DNA from: Bacteroidota bacterium
GTDB lineage: Bacteria; Bacteroidota; Bacteroidia; NS11-12g; UBA9320
NCBI GenBank assembly: GCA_003485825.1
Contig: DNHN01000144.1
Location: 1 to 10,565, forward strand
Reading direction: 5' to 3'
Length of the DNA: 10,565 bases
Numbering within the stretch: position 1 is the first letter of the stretch; every line of letters begins with the position of its first letter. Under the pieces are notes generated by a model. It worked only from the letters and a program-made list of their open reading frames with translations, was not told the DNA's origin and did no database searches. The position numbers were made by a program, and so were the translations under genes. Positions 1-4,882 of this stretch are shown here, one piece after another.

Positions 1-116
1 GCAATCAGTAGTGGAGGAGTCATTAGCAAGCCTGGTGCTACATGCTTAATACATGAGTCGACTCTAATCGATTCACACCCTGCTAACAATAAACATAACA
101 GTAATATTCTCTTCAT
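1..116 (-). CDS. Small phage lipoprotein, possible outer spanin (Rz1-like), partial
   Basis: The gene starts with ATG at 116 and runs off the left edge of the window, so only 38 residues are visible. The protein begins MKRILLLCLLLAGC: two positive charges, a leucine-rich hydrophobic stretch and a lipobox (LAGC) with the lipidated Cys at residue 14. This is a typical type II lipoprotein signal, so the mature protein should be anchored in a membrane, probably the outer membrane of a Gram-negative host. After the Cys it is short and contains a TPP stretch, which is reminiscent of Rz1-type outer spanins that help disrupt the outer membrane at lysis. Its ATG overlaps the TGA of the preceding gene (ATGA), and GAGAT lies just upstream as a ribosome site. 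The lipoprotein call is firm; the spanin role is inference and needs the missing C-terminus. Confidence 0.7.
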   Translation of the reverse strand, partial: MKRILLLCLLLAGCESIRVDSCIKHVAPGLLMTPPLLI

Positions 117-343
117 CTGACTATCTCTATATCTGCTTCTGTCTCTATCACTACCCTAGCACCACAGCTCAGTATCTTATCCCCATTCTCCCCATACCTT
201 ACCGTACTAGGACCCTCAATCAATACTTCACTGCAATACGTATTACTCTTCCCTTCCTTAATAGTAATAACAGGCTCGGCTGTTCCGTTCTTGATATTAG
301 ACTTTATCTTATGCTGATTAACATGAATGTACTTCTTAGACAT
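113..343 (-). CDS. Conserved small phage protein, 76 residues, unknown function
   Basis: This is a soluble 76-residue protein beginning MSKKYIHVNQHKIKSN, with alternating beta-type segments and the motif SCGARVVIET near the C-terminus. From memory, proteins with this start and this ending pattern (hydrophobic-Gly-Pro middle, LSCGARV..ET end) occur in many T4-like marine phages without an assigned function; I could not check this by search. No membrane segment, signal peptide or catalytic motif is visible. The start ATG at 343 lies inside the end of the GIY-YIG-like gene (8-base overlap) and the stop overlaps the start of the lipoprotein gene, so it sits in a translationally coupled chain. It is probably a small all-beta accessory protein, but that is only inferred from residue pattern. 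Confidence 0.8.
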   Translation of the reverse strand: MSKKYIHVNQHKIKSNIKNGTAEPVITIKEGKSNTYCSEVLIEGPSTVRYGENGDKILSCGARVVIETEADIEIVR

Positions 344-641
344 AAGTCACCCCATACACTCCCCTTGGCATTAACTTAGTATCTAGCTTCTTCTTCATCG
401 ATATAGTATCATACGCCTCATTAAACCTTGGAAGATACTTATCGATCAGCCTCCCCTCTAACACAAGGATCTCTTCCTCCGTCCTCATAGAAGGATATAC
501 CAACCACTCAAACTTCATCTCAGGCGATAATGCTTTACGGAACTTAGTCATCGTATACCCCTTACCCTCAGCATTACGATGATTGCCCTCCAACTTATCC
601 AACTTCAAACAAGTACTTCCAACGTAGATTATATCATTCAT
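336..641 (-). CDS. GIY-YIG-like mini-protein (possible reduced nuclease)
   Basis: The 101-residue product has the outline of a GIY-YIG domain. It begins with a strand IIYVGST (residues 4-10) in place of the usual GIY...YIG pair, continues with a helix containing NHRNA and FRKAL, and has a helix with LEGRLIDKYLPRFNEA (about 61-76). In the family the Glu at residue 62 would be the metal-binding catalytic residue, followed by the typical Y-x-P-x-x-N. The first strand (GIY) is essentially absent, so the domain is minimal and may have altered activity. It overlaps the preceding gene by 8 bases (ATGAATGA) and the following gene by 8 bases, and AGGGAAG lies at a suitable distance upstream of ATG 641. 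It could be a free-standing homing nuclease relative, but its place inside a coupled operon suggests a resident phage gene. Confidence 0.65.
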   Translation of the reverse strand: MNDIIYVGSTCLKLDKLEGNHRNAEGKGYTMTKFRKALSPEMKFEWLVYPSMRTEEEILVLEGRLIDKYLPRFNEAYDTISMKKKLDTKLMPRGVYGVTYV

Positions 642-810
642 TCGTCACTTCCCTTCGAGATATCTGTCCCATGTACAAACCATACACAAACGTCTTCCTA
701 CCCTTCTTAGTAATAAGACTAGCCCCATCGAACTCAAGTATCTTTTCTTTGCCTTCTCGCTTGAGCTCGTTCTTTAGTTGTGTTAGGCTGTTGTACGTCT
801 TCCTTAGCAT
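634..810 (-). CDS. Small basic phage protein, 58 residues, unknown function
   Basis: Reading the minus strand gives an open frame from ATG 810 to TGA 634-636. The product is rich in Lys and Arg, begins MLRKTYNSLTQLKNELKREG and contains FVYGLYMGQISRRE near its end. The N-terminal half should form an amphipathic helix and the rest a short beta hairpin. GAGGG and AGAGG upstream of the ATG serve as ribosome sites. The stop codon overlaps the ATG of the GIY-YIG-like gene by 8 bases, the same coupling seen at neighbouring junctions, which supports it as a real gene. It has no recognisable catalytic motif. The function is unknown. Confidence 0.65.
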   Translation of the reverse strand: MLRKTYNSLTQLKNELKREGKEKILEFDGASLITKKGRKTFVYGLYMGQISRREVTNE

Positions 811-882
811 CCTCTACCCTCTTTCGTAATTCTGATGATGAGAACCTATGTTGTCGTTTGTTATATTAGGTGATTCCTATAG
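811..882. other. Short intergenic gap before the 58-residue gene
   Basis: This 72-base stretch is the largest gap without a gene in the left part of the window. It holds the ribosome site for the 58-residue gene and is AT-rich, with ATATAACAAAC on the minus strand. I see no convincing promoter with both boxes, no hairpin with a T-run and no repeat. Confidence 0.4.
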
Positions 883-1125
883 TCATTCAACAATACCTTG
901 AATGTGCTGCTCTTCTATCGCTAGCATTCCCTTACTAATATCCTGTCCCTTACTCCAATCGGCTACGACCTTATCCAGCAATTGCACGTCTTTACACAAA
1001 GGACCAATGCCTTGCACGACTCCAACGAGTGTATCAGTGCTGTTGCCTTGAATAATAATACCTGACTCGGTTGTATTCTCTTGCTTCTTGAAGTTAACTA
1101 CTACTATGTTGCGTGTAGGCCTCAT
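883..1125 (-). CDS. GroES/gp31-like co-chaperonin, minimal form
   Basis: The 80-residue protein follows the GroES pattern: an N-terminal strand RPTRNIVVVNF, then a glycine-containing mobile loop TTESGIIIQG (residues 18-27), where III matches the IVL of GroES and the LII of T4 gp31, then VGVVQGIGP (the V-x-A-V-G-x-G strand) and a C-terminal strand LAIEEQHIQGIVE. In T4, gp31 replaces host GroES on GroEL so that the large capsid protein gp23 can fold. This protein is shorter than GroES (about 97 residues) and gp31 (111), so the roof loop must be reduced. AAGGAA precedes ATG 1125, and the ATG overlaps the stop of the 33-residue membrane protein (ATGA). A role in capsid-protein folding is inferred from the family. 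I assign no gene symbol because direct orthology with gene 31 is not shown. Confidence 0.8.
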   Translation of the reverse strand: MRPTRNIVVVNFKKQENTTESGIIIQGNSTDTLVGVVQGIGPLCKDVQLLDKVVADWSKGQDISKGMLAIEEQHIQGIVE

Positions 1126-1223
1126 CGCTTATTCCTTTCGTTTATAATGTACAATCCAATAGCAAATCCCATATAACACATGGAAAAAATAGCAAATGAG
1201 CCTATTACCTGCTCAATATTCAT
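1122..1223 (-). CDS. 33-residue single-pass membrane micro-protein
   Basis: An open frame from ATG 1223 to TGA 1122-1124 encodes 33 residues: MNIEQ, then a hydrophobic span from about residue 6 to 27 (rich in I, F, M, G and A), then a basic tail NERNKR. The tail should stay in the cytoplasm by the positive-inside rule. Its start overlaps the stop of the 31-residue micro-protein (ATGA) and its stop overlaps the start of the co-chaperonin (ATGA). That double coupling is the main argument that it is translated. No good independent ribosome site is seen. Candidate roles such as holin, antiholin or inner-membrane lysis factor are speculation based only on size and topology. Confidence 0.6.
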   Translation of the reverse strand: MNIEQVIGSFAIFSMCYMGFAIGLYIINERNKR

Positions 1224-1315
1224 GTTAGCAGCGCCATCCCTACACACATTACGAGTAGAAGCAATAGCATGCTACCTATGATAGCTTTACCTTCATCGTG
1301 ATCATCAGGTGGCAT
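1220..1315 (-). CDS. 31-residue single-pass membrane micro-protein
   Basis: ATG 1315 to TGA 1220-1222 encodes 31 residues: an acidic head MPPDDHDEGK followed by a hydrophobic span from about residue 11 to 30 containing five consecutive leucines. It ends almost directly after the span (LLT). The start lies within the last 11 bases of the 62-residue gene and the stop overlaps the next start (ATGA). The acidic head suggests an N-out orientation, opposite in character to the next micro-protein, whose tail is basic. Two such proteins encoded back to back might form a pair. The function is unknown, and there is no lipobox. Confidence 0.55.
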   Translation of the reverse strand: MPPDDHDEGKAIIGSMLLLLLVMCVGMALLT

Positions 1316-1493
1316 CGTAGTACTCCAGTGCTTGTTCTATTTGTAAGGTTCCTTCGCATGATAGACCTAAATTTTCCCATGTCATGGTAAACTTATCCAT
1401 CTCATATGCATGAACTTTAAAGTCATTCCTCCTACGCTGATCAAGATCGATCACGTTAAGGCCTGGGTTGAAGCGAGAGGTTTCATTGCTCAT
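1305..1493 (-). CDS. Small hypothetical phage protein, 62 residues
   Basis: The product is soluble, begins MSNETSRFNPGLNVIDLDQRRRNDF and ends ALEYYDAT. It has no membrane segment and no motif I recognise. AGGAGAT lies seven bases upstream of ATG 1493, which is a strong ribosome site, and the preceding gene stops 13 bases before the start. The end overlaps the 31-residue membrane protein gene by 11 bases. It appears to open the chain that leads to the co-chaperonin. No function is proposed. Confidence 0.7.
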   Translation of the reverse strand: MSNETSRFNPGLNVIDLDQRRRNDFKVHAYEMDKFTMTWENLGLSCEGTLQIEQALEYYDAT

Positions 1494-1506
1494 TTACAAT
1501 CTCCTA

Positions 1507-1770
1507 TTAGTCATCGACTACAATGTCTTCTAAACCAATATCACCAATACTTTCCATCATGTCATCACTGCTACCAGTACCGCTCATCATATCAGCATTG
1601 TCTTCTGGAGAGTAACCCATCATGTCATCATCAGGAGCAGACACCCTCAATACTTCCAAAGCTATCTCATAAGCCTTAGAAGCAATCTCGTACTGATTCA
1701 TTCCAGTCTTTTTAGTGATAAGTGCCTGAGCCATCATTAACGTAGCTTGTTCCAATTTTGTTAAATTCAT
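1507..1770 (-). CDS. Small phage protein with Met/Asp-rich tail, 87 residues
   Basis: The ATG at 1770 is preferred because GAGAG precedes it; a TTG at 1785 would add only five residues. The N-terminal half (MNLTKLEQATLMMAQALITKK...AYEIALEVL) is predicted to be helical. The C-terminal half is low-complexity and acidic, with repeated DDMM units (residues about 47-76) and a DIVVDD end. The acidic tail suggests a flexible, disordered segment that may bind basic partners. Its start region lies inside the end of the 72-residue gene (59-base overlap). The function is unknown. Confidence 0.7.
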   Translation of the reverse strand: MNLTKLEQATLMMAQALITKKTGMNQYEIASKAYEIALEVLRVSAPDDDMMGYSPEDNADMMSGTGSSDDMMESIGDIGLEDIVVDD

Positions 1771-1930
1771 ATGTACTCTCGTCAATTATTCCATCCAACC
1801 AATTCTCTTTGATGTCTTTGATCCAATGTATACTTTTGTCACTGACATCAGCTACTATCACATCGACACCATCCTCAAGAAGAACTATGTACAGTCTTCC
1901 GTTATCAAACCTAATATCACTCGACCTCAT
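1712..1930 (-). CDS. Small hypothetical phage protein, 72 residues
   Basis: The open frame extends further upstream, but the start at ATG 1930 fits best: GAGG lies nine bases ahead and the start overlaps the end of the cupin gene by 14 bases. The visible fold is beta-rich (NGRLYIVLLEDGVDVIVADV) followed by a Trp-containing amphipathic segment (HWIKDIKENWLDGIID). The last roughly 20 residues are read from DNA that also encodes the start of the next gene in another frame, a 59-base overlap that is longer than at other junctions here. The residue pattern looks protein-like, so I keep it, with less certainty than its neighbours. Confidence 0.5.
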   Translation of the reverse strand: MRSSDIRFDNGRLYIVLLEDGVDVIVADVSDKSIHWIKDIKENWLDGIIDESTYEFNKIGTSYVNDGSGTYH

Positions 1931-2261
1931 CAGCATCATCCTCTTGTCGTTCAATATCTTCTTCGTCACAAGTATCACCATACTGAATCTCAATGATAAC
2001 TAACTCTTCCTCACTATCATTGATTAGCTTGTGCCATCCTCCAGCTGGAATCTCTATCATCGAATGAGCCTCTAGCCTGAAGTTGGTGTTCCTATAGAGT
2101 TCTACAATTCCCTTTCCCTCTACAACATGCCACAGCTCATTACGAGACGCATGCTTTTGACGTGATAGAGATGAGTTAGGATTAACTACAAGACGCTTAA
2201 CCTTAGTCGTGTTATCCTCATGCTCATACAATACCGACCACTTACCCCAAGGACGATCCAC
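1917..2261 (-). CDS. Cupin protein, mannose-6-phosphate isomerase type II-like
   Basis: The 114-residue protein is a single cupin barrel very like the C-terminal domain of bifunctional mannose-1-phosphate guanylyltransferase/mannose-6-phosphate isomerases. Recognisable blocks are RPWGKW (3-8), KRLVVNPNSSLSRQKH (22-37), RNELWHVVEGKG (40-51), IPAGGWHKL (71-79) and IEIQYG...EEDIER (90-105). H37, E42 and H77 are the expected metal ligands. In the family this domain isomerises mannose-6-phosphate and fructose-6-phosphate, feeding GDP-mannose synthesis; a stand-alone phage copy could act in sugar metabolism or be a binding protein only. It starts with GTG at 2261, with GAGGAG eight bases ahead, and shares one base with the stop of the 54-residue gene. 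The tail is strongly acidic. The fold is confident; the activity is inferred. Confidence 0.85.
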   Translation of the reverse strand: MDRPWGKWSVLYEHEDNTTKVKRLVVNPNSSLSRQKHASRNELWHVVEGKGIVELYRNTNFRLEAHSMIEIPAGGWHKLINDSEEELVIIEIQYGDTCDEEDIERQEDDADEVE

Positions 2262-2425
2262 TATACCATCTCCTCAACAACACCAAGCAGCTCAGCTACG
2301 AACAAAGATGCTCCTGCTCCAACCAGATTGCCTAGAACAAGACAGCATGCCGCTATCATTCTAAAACCGCTCTTTACTAAGCTCACATAGAAGTGACCCT
2401 TGCTTGTATCTTTAGGTTGAATCAT
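2261..2425 (-). CDS. Small conserved phage membrane protein, 54 residues
   Basis: ATG 2425 to TAG 2261-2263 encodes 54 residues beginning MIQPKDTSKGHFYVSLVKSG, followed by a hydrophobic segment (about residues 23-50, rich in A, C, L, V and G) and a short acidic end VVEEMV. AGGAGA stands a good distance ahead of the ATG. From memory, small proteins with the start KDT-x-KGH-F/Y-YVSLVKS and one hydrophobic segment recur in marine T4-like phages, but I could not check this. It should sit in the host inner membrane. It is followed directly by the cupin gene, which shares one base with its stop codon. Confidence 0.75.
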   Translation of the reverse strand: MIQPKDTSKGHFYVSLVKSGFRMIAACCLVLGNLVGAGASLFVAELLGVVEEMV

Positions 2426-2439
2426 TATAGTGTCTCCTA

Positions 2440-3330
2440 TTAGAAATCGTCGTACTTACCAGTAAGATCTGTATTCAAAGCCTTCTCAATCATACTCATA
2501 ACATCAGGTGATTTCTTTGGTGTTGGTGCATGCTTTGACTTTTTAGAATTTCTCCTCTTCTTACCAGTAGCTTTCTTAGCTGGAACTTCTTCCACAGCTG
2601 CGGCAGCTTTCTTGGTAGGAGTCTTCTTAGGTGCTGGCTTCTTCGCAACCTTTTCAGAGATTGGAATTACCGGAGCTAGCTCTTCGATCTCTTGAGCAGG
2701 AGGCTCAGGTACTTCAGCAGTCACTTCCATCTCGGCACTCTTGAGAGACTTGAAGTAGAACCGAGACTTAGTTACCTTCACACTAACTACATTAACACTG
2801 TCTGGCTTAGAGTCAGGACTCAGTTCGGCATGAAGCTCTTTTAACCAGGCACGAAGACTTTGACGTAGCTCTTTTTTCTGACCGGCAGCTACTAATATGT
2901 TGAGTACCTTATTGACACTCATAATGTTCTTGGTGATGTCGCTCCTACGCTCAGGTGTAATATCACATACTATAGTGGCATCGAATGGTCCACCCTTGAT
3001 AATTGTTCCTGTCGGAGTTGTTACATCATCACCCGGATACCTACTCACATACACTACATCATTCTCGCAGACACCGATCATCGGCTCGTTAAAGCAAGAC
3101 TTAGCGTCGATAGCATATGTGTTTCCATCGCTGGTAACAACTCCAATATAACTACTCATTCCCTCAGCAGGCTTCGTAGTATAGAATATCTCAGCAGGTA
3201 GGTTTTTCGATGGATCTTCAGGAGATCGAAGATAGAATATACCCATGTACTTGGCATTAAGAGTCTTCTCGTAGAACTCTACTAGAGATTTGTCTTTCAA
3301 GTACAAAGGCTTTCGTTGGTGTAGTTTCAT
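2440..3330 (-). CDS. Phage protein with histone H1-like Lys/Ala/Pro tail
   Basis: This is a 296-residue protein, the longest complete one in the window. Residues 1-200 form an apparently globular, mixed alpha/beta region that I do not recognise, with blocks such as LPAEIFYTTKP, NTYAIDAKSCF and VVYVSRYPGDDV. After an acidic Pro/Glu linker (about 205-225) comes a low-complexity tail (about 228-274) of KKPAPKK, TPTKKAAAA and AKKATGKKRR units, like the C-terminal domain of histone H1 or bacterial H1-like proteins. It ends in a short, probably helical, acidic piece (MIEKALNTDLTGKYDDF). The tail should be disordered and bind nucleic acid. ATG 3330 overlaps the stop of the small membrane protein gene (ATGA). 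It could act in phage DNA compaction, host nucleoid change or transcription; none of this is proven by sequence. Confidence 0.8.
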   Translation of the reverse strand: MKLHQRKPLYLKDKSLVEFYEKTLNAKYMGIFYLRSPEDPSKNLPAEIFYTTKPAEGMSSYIGVVTSDGNTYAIDAKSCFNEPMIGVCENDVVYVSRYPGDDVTTPTGTIIKGGPFDATIVCDITPERRSDITKNIMSVNKVLNILVAAGQKKELRQSLRAWLKELHAELSPDSKPDSVNVVSVKVTKSRFYFKSLKSAEMEVTAEVPEPPAQEIEELAPVIPISEKVAKKPAPKKTPTKKAAAAVEEVPAKKATGKKRRNSKKSKHAPTPKKSPDVMSMIEKALNTDLTGKYDDF

Positions 3331-3506
3331 GATATATTCTCAAGATAGGTAAAATACTGATTATAGTTGTCGATTGCCTGCATAACAAATGGAAGTATGA
3401 GTAGGATTGCTAATATAATAGCAGCGAACTCAGTTAAACCTTCTGTAACGAACAGCACAAGCTCGATACCACAAATAAACGCTAAAAATTTCATCATATA
3501 CATCAT
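3327..3506 (-). CDS. Small two-pass membrane protein
   Basis: The protein has two hydrophobic segments, FLAFICGIELVLFVTEG and FAAIILAILLILPFVMQAI, joined by a short turn, and a polar tail DNYNQYFTYLENIS. The start is uncertain: a TTG at 3530, ATGs at 3506 and 3503, and ATGs at 3497 and 3494 are all in frame, and none has a strong ribosome site; I use 3506 (59 residues). The stop overlaps the start of the histone-tail gene (ATGA). Size and topology resemble small phage membrane proteins, including class II holins, but nothing specific supports a lysis role. Confidence 0.6.
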   Translation of the reverse strand: MMYMMKFLAFICGIELVLFVTEGLTEFAAIILAILLILPFVMQAIDNYNQYFTYLENIS

Positions 3507-3537
3507 ACCATTATTAGATAGCAAAGACAACGTCGTC

Positions 3538-4005
3538 TTAATATTCTTTGAGATTGCTTATTCGTTCACGCTCTCGCTCGAGTACACGAGTTCTCAATTG
3601 GGTTGTTGAGAAGGAATGGTCACGTGAGTTATAGATGATCTCGATATTCTTCTTATCGCACTCTCTCTTGCCAGTGAAGTCTTTTCCATCATACTCGACA
3701 CCGAGAATACGAACATCGATAGGTAGAGCAATCATAATGTCTGCGAGATCTCTCTCTGTATTGTAGACGACAATGTCATCTACGAAGGTGCAAGCAGCTA
3801 ATTGAATCTGTCTCTCGACTAGACTCTGTACTGGAGCGTTCTTCGTATCACGATCCACTGATGGATCATTCTGCAGTGCACATATTAGAAAGTCACAATG
3901 CTTCTTACACTCAGAAAGCATCATGACATGGCCTGCATGAAGTAAATCGAATGTGCTGGCTGTTATACCAACTCGACCCATATAGTCGTTGAACTTAATC
4001 TTCAC
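3538..4005 (-). CDS. HxGH nucleotidyltransferase, glycerol-3-phosphate cytidylyltransferase-like
   Basis: The protein carries the signature of the cytidylyltransferase-like superfamily: GITASTFDLLHAGHVMML with the HAGH motif at residues 23-26, and near the end FSTTQLRTRV, which corresponds to the family's RTSxIS region. These enzymes transfer a nucleotide from CTP or ATP to a small phosphorylated alcohol or sugar, releasing pyrophosphate; TagD-type members make CDP-glycerol. The 155-residue length is close to TagD's roughly 130. I chose GTG 4005 because AAGGAG lies ten bases ahead; an ATG at 3981 would also leave the active site intact. It overlaps the 33-residue acidic gene by 11 bases. Relatives of this type occur in marine T4-like phages. 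The substrate cannot be told from sequence. Confidence 0.82.
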   Translation of the reverse strand: MKIKFNDYMGRVGITASTFDLLHAGHVMMLSECKKHCDFLICALQNDPSVDRDTKNAPVQSLVERQIQLAACTFVDDIVVYNTERDLADIMIALPIDVRILGVEYDGKDFTGKRECDKKNIEIIYNSRDHSFSTTQLRTRVLERERERISNLKEY

Positions 4006-4096
4006 CGTGCAATAGCTCCTTAATTTGCTCAATCAGCTCAAGGAGCTCTTCTGAGTCCTTCTCTGTGTCTATTTCTACTTCTATTTTAATCTTCAT
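3995..4096 (-). CDS. Small acidic helical protein, 33 residues
   Basis: ATG 4096 to TAA 3995-3997 encodes 33 residues, beginning MKIKIEVEID and then a Glu/Leu-rich helix (DSEELLELIEQIKELLHGED). The alternating charged and hydrophobic strand followed by an amphipathic helix looks like a folded micro-protein rather than chance sequence. It starts nine bases after the stop of the membrane protein gene, and its end carries the AAGGAG that serves the nucleotidyltransferase. That position suggests that translation of the two genes is linked. The function is unknown. Confidence 0.6.
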   Translation of the reverse strand: MKIKIEVEIDTEKDSEELLELIEQIKELLHGED

Positions 4097-4104
4097 TTAG
4101 TTAC

Positions 4105-4323
4105 TTACGCAAAGTTATATATGAGTCCACAAGCACCAACAGCTGTTATAGTGAAGTTGGTTACAATCAACGACTTCTCTTTCCATATCCACGATACAAT
4201 TGACCACTGCACTCCGCTTAGCACCATAACGATAGGACCATACGGGTAGAGTCCGAGACTATTGAGTAGTGTTCCTGCAATAAGAAAAAGAGTCGCTGAC
4301 CACTTGAGGTACGTCAGAATCAT
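4105..4323 (-). CDS. Small membrane protein, 72 residues (DUF6552-like)
   Basis: The protein has three likely hydrophobic segments: ATLFLIAGTLLNSLG (about 9-24), GPIVMVLSGVQWSIVSWIW (29-47) and a C-terminal NFTITAVGACGLIYNFA (56-72), with WKEKS between the last two. The pattern MxLxYLKW...TLLNSLGLYPYGPI is like small membrane proteins of marine phages that I recall under the name DUF6552; the match was not checked. ATG 4323 overlaps the TGA of the preceding gene (ATGA), so translation is coupled. No enzymatic residues are evident; it should lie in the host inner membrane. Confidence 0.75.
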   Translation of the reverse strand: MILTYLKWSATLFLIAGTLLNSLGLYPYGPIVMVLSGVQWSIVSWIWKEKSLIVTNFTITAVGACGLIYNFA

Positions 4324-4559
4324 CGAGACAGGACTCCATATCCCTGTCCCTTCAACGCAAAGTTACTAATCTTAGTTAGTACTTGATCTCGGGCAACACG
4401 ATCGTTCCTGAGCTCTCGTATGATCTGCTCGTTTGGTTGTCGGGATTCTTCAATCAGCTTGATACAATGCAGCTTGAAGTTACCAGTGGACATATTCGGA
4501 TTGTTGTAAAGCTCATACACCTTCATAAGCTCAGCATCTTTTATCATAGGGTTTTTCAT
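4320..4559 (-). CDS. Conserved phage protein, 79 residues, unknown function
   Basis: ATG 4559 is preceded by GAGGAGAA, an excellent ribosome site. The open frame continues further upstream, but that part covers the promoter. The protein begins MKNPMIKDAELMKVYELYNN, has a middle helix with MSTGNFKLHCIKLIEESRQ and a basic helix RELRNDRVARDQVLTKISNF, and ends GQGYGVLSR. The all-helical pattern with the motif STGNF and the end GxGYGV is one I recall from T4-like marine phages without known function. It is the first gene behind the promoter at 4588-4616 and is probably made early in infection. Confidence 0.8.
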   Translation of the reverse strand: MKNPMIKDAELMKVYELYNNPNMSTGNFKLHCIKLIEESRQPNEQIIRELRNDRVARDQVLTKISNFALKGQGYGVLSR

Positions 4560-4587
4560 GATGTTCTCCTCAGTTATCAGTATGGTA

Positions 4588-4616
4588 ATTATCCCAAATA
4601 TAAACCAAAAGGTCAA
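4588..4616 (-). promoter_or_regulatory. Early-type sigma70-like promoter, copy 1
   Basis: On the minus strand TTGACC (4611-4616) and GATAAT (4588-4593) are separated by exactly 17 bases. The -35 is embedded in GTTGACCTTTTG, the same 12 bases as in the promoters near 6490 and 7800. The -35 overlaps the stop codon of the SH3/WYL_2-like gene. Transcription should start near 4581, giving a leader of about 20 bases that carries GAGGAGAA ahead of ATG 4559. Confidence 0.8.
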
Positions 4617-4882
4617 CCCTTATCAGGATATCCCTCAGACCACTCAATTAGCGTGTTAGCCACGAAGGAACGCCATGCATCCTTGTCAAGACTCCATACA
4701 ACAAAGCGATCATTGGTAGCAACCTGCTCTACAATCTCTGTAACTTCATGAGGTTGATGGTTGAGCAGCTCAGGTTTGAGCGTGCATGGCATTATTCGGA
4801 TATCATCCGTACCCACTTTCTTAAACTTCACGGTAACAACGCCCTCGCGAGCTTTGTCTAGCAACTTCTGCATATCACTCAT
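4613..4882 (-). CDS. SH3 beta-barrel protein of the WYL_2/DUF2693 type
   Basis: The 89-residue protein has a short N-terminal helix (MQKLLDKAREG), a first strand VVTVKFKK, the block DIRIMPCTLKPELL (27-40), a variable charged loop, and the final strand VVWSLDKDAWRSFVANTLIEW (61-81). This V-x-F...R-x-M-x-C-T-L...V-W-D-x-D-x-x-A-W-R-S-F order is typical of the small phage and bacterial family formerly called DUF2693, which has an Sm-like SH3 barrel fold. The family is thought to bind nucleic acid or protein ligands, but no activity is known. ATG 4882 is chosen because GAGGA lies eight bases ahead and it overlaps the preceding stop by 8 bases; an earlier ATG at 4912 lacks this. Confidence 0.75.
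   Translation of the reverse strand: MSDMQKLLDKAREGVVTVKFKKVGTDDIRIMPCTLKPELLNHQPHEVTEIVEQVATNDRFVVWSLDKDAWRSFVANTLIEWSEGYPDKG

Noticed and set aside
1410..1679. Plus-strand open frame of 89 codons
   Set aside because: It lies opposite two minus-strand genes with good ribosome sites, has a His/Cys/Gln-rich odd composition and no ribosome site; it is a shadow frame.
4383..4751. Plus-strand open frame of 122 codons
   Set aside because: It crosses the promoter at 4588-4616 and two well-supported minus-strand genes; no ribosome site or motif.
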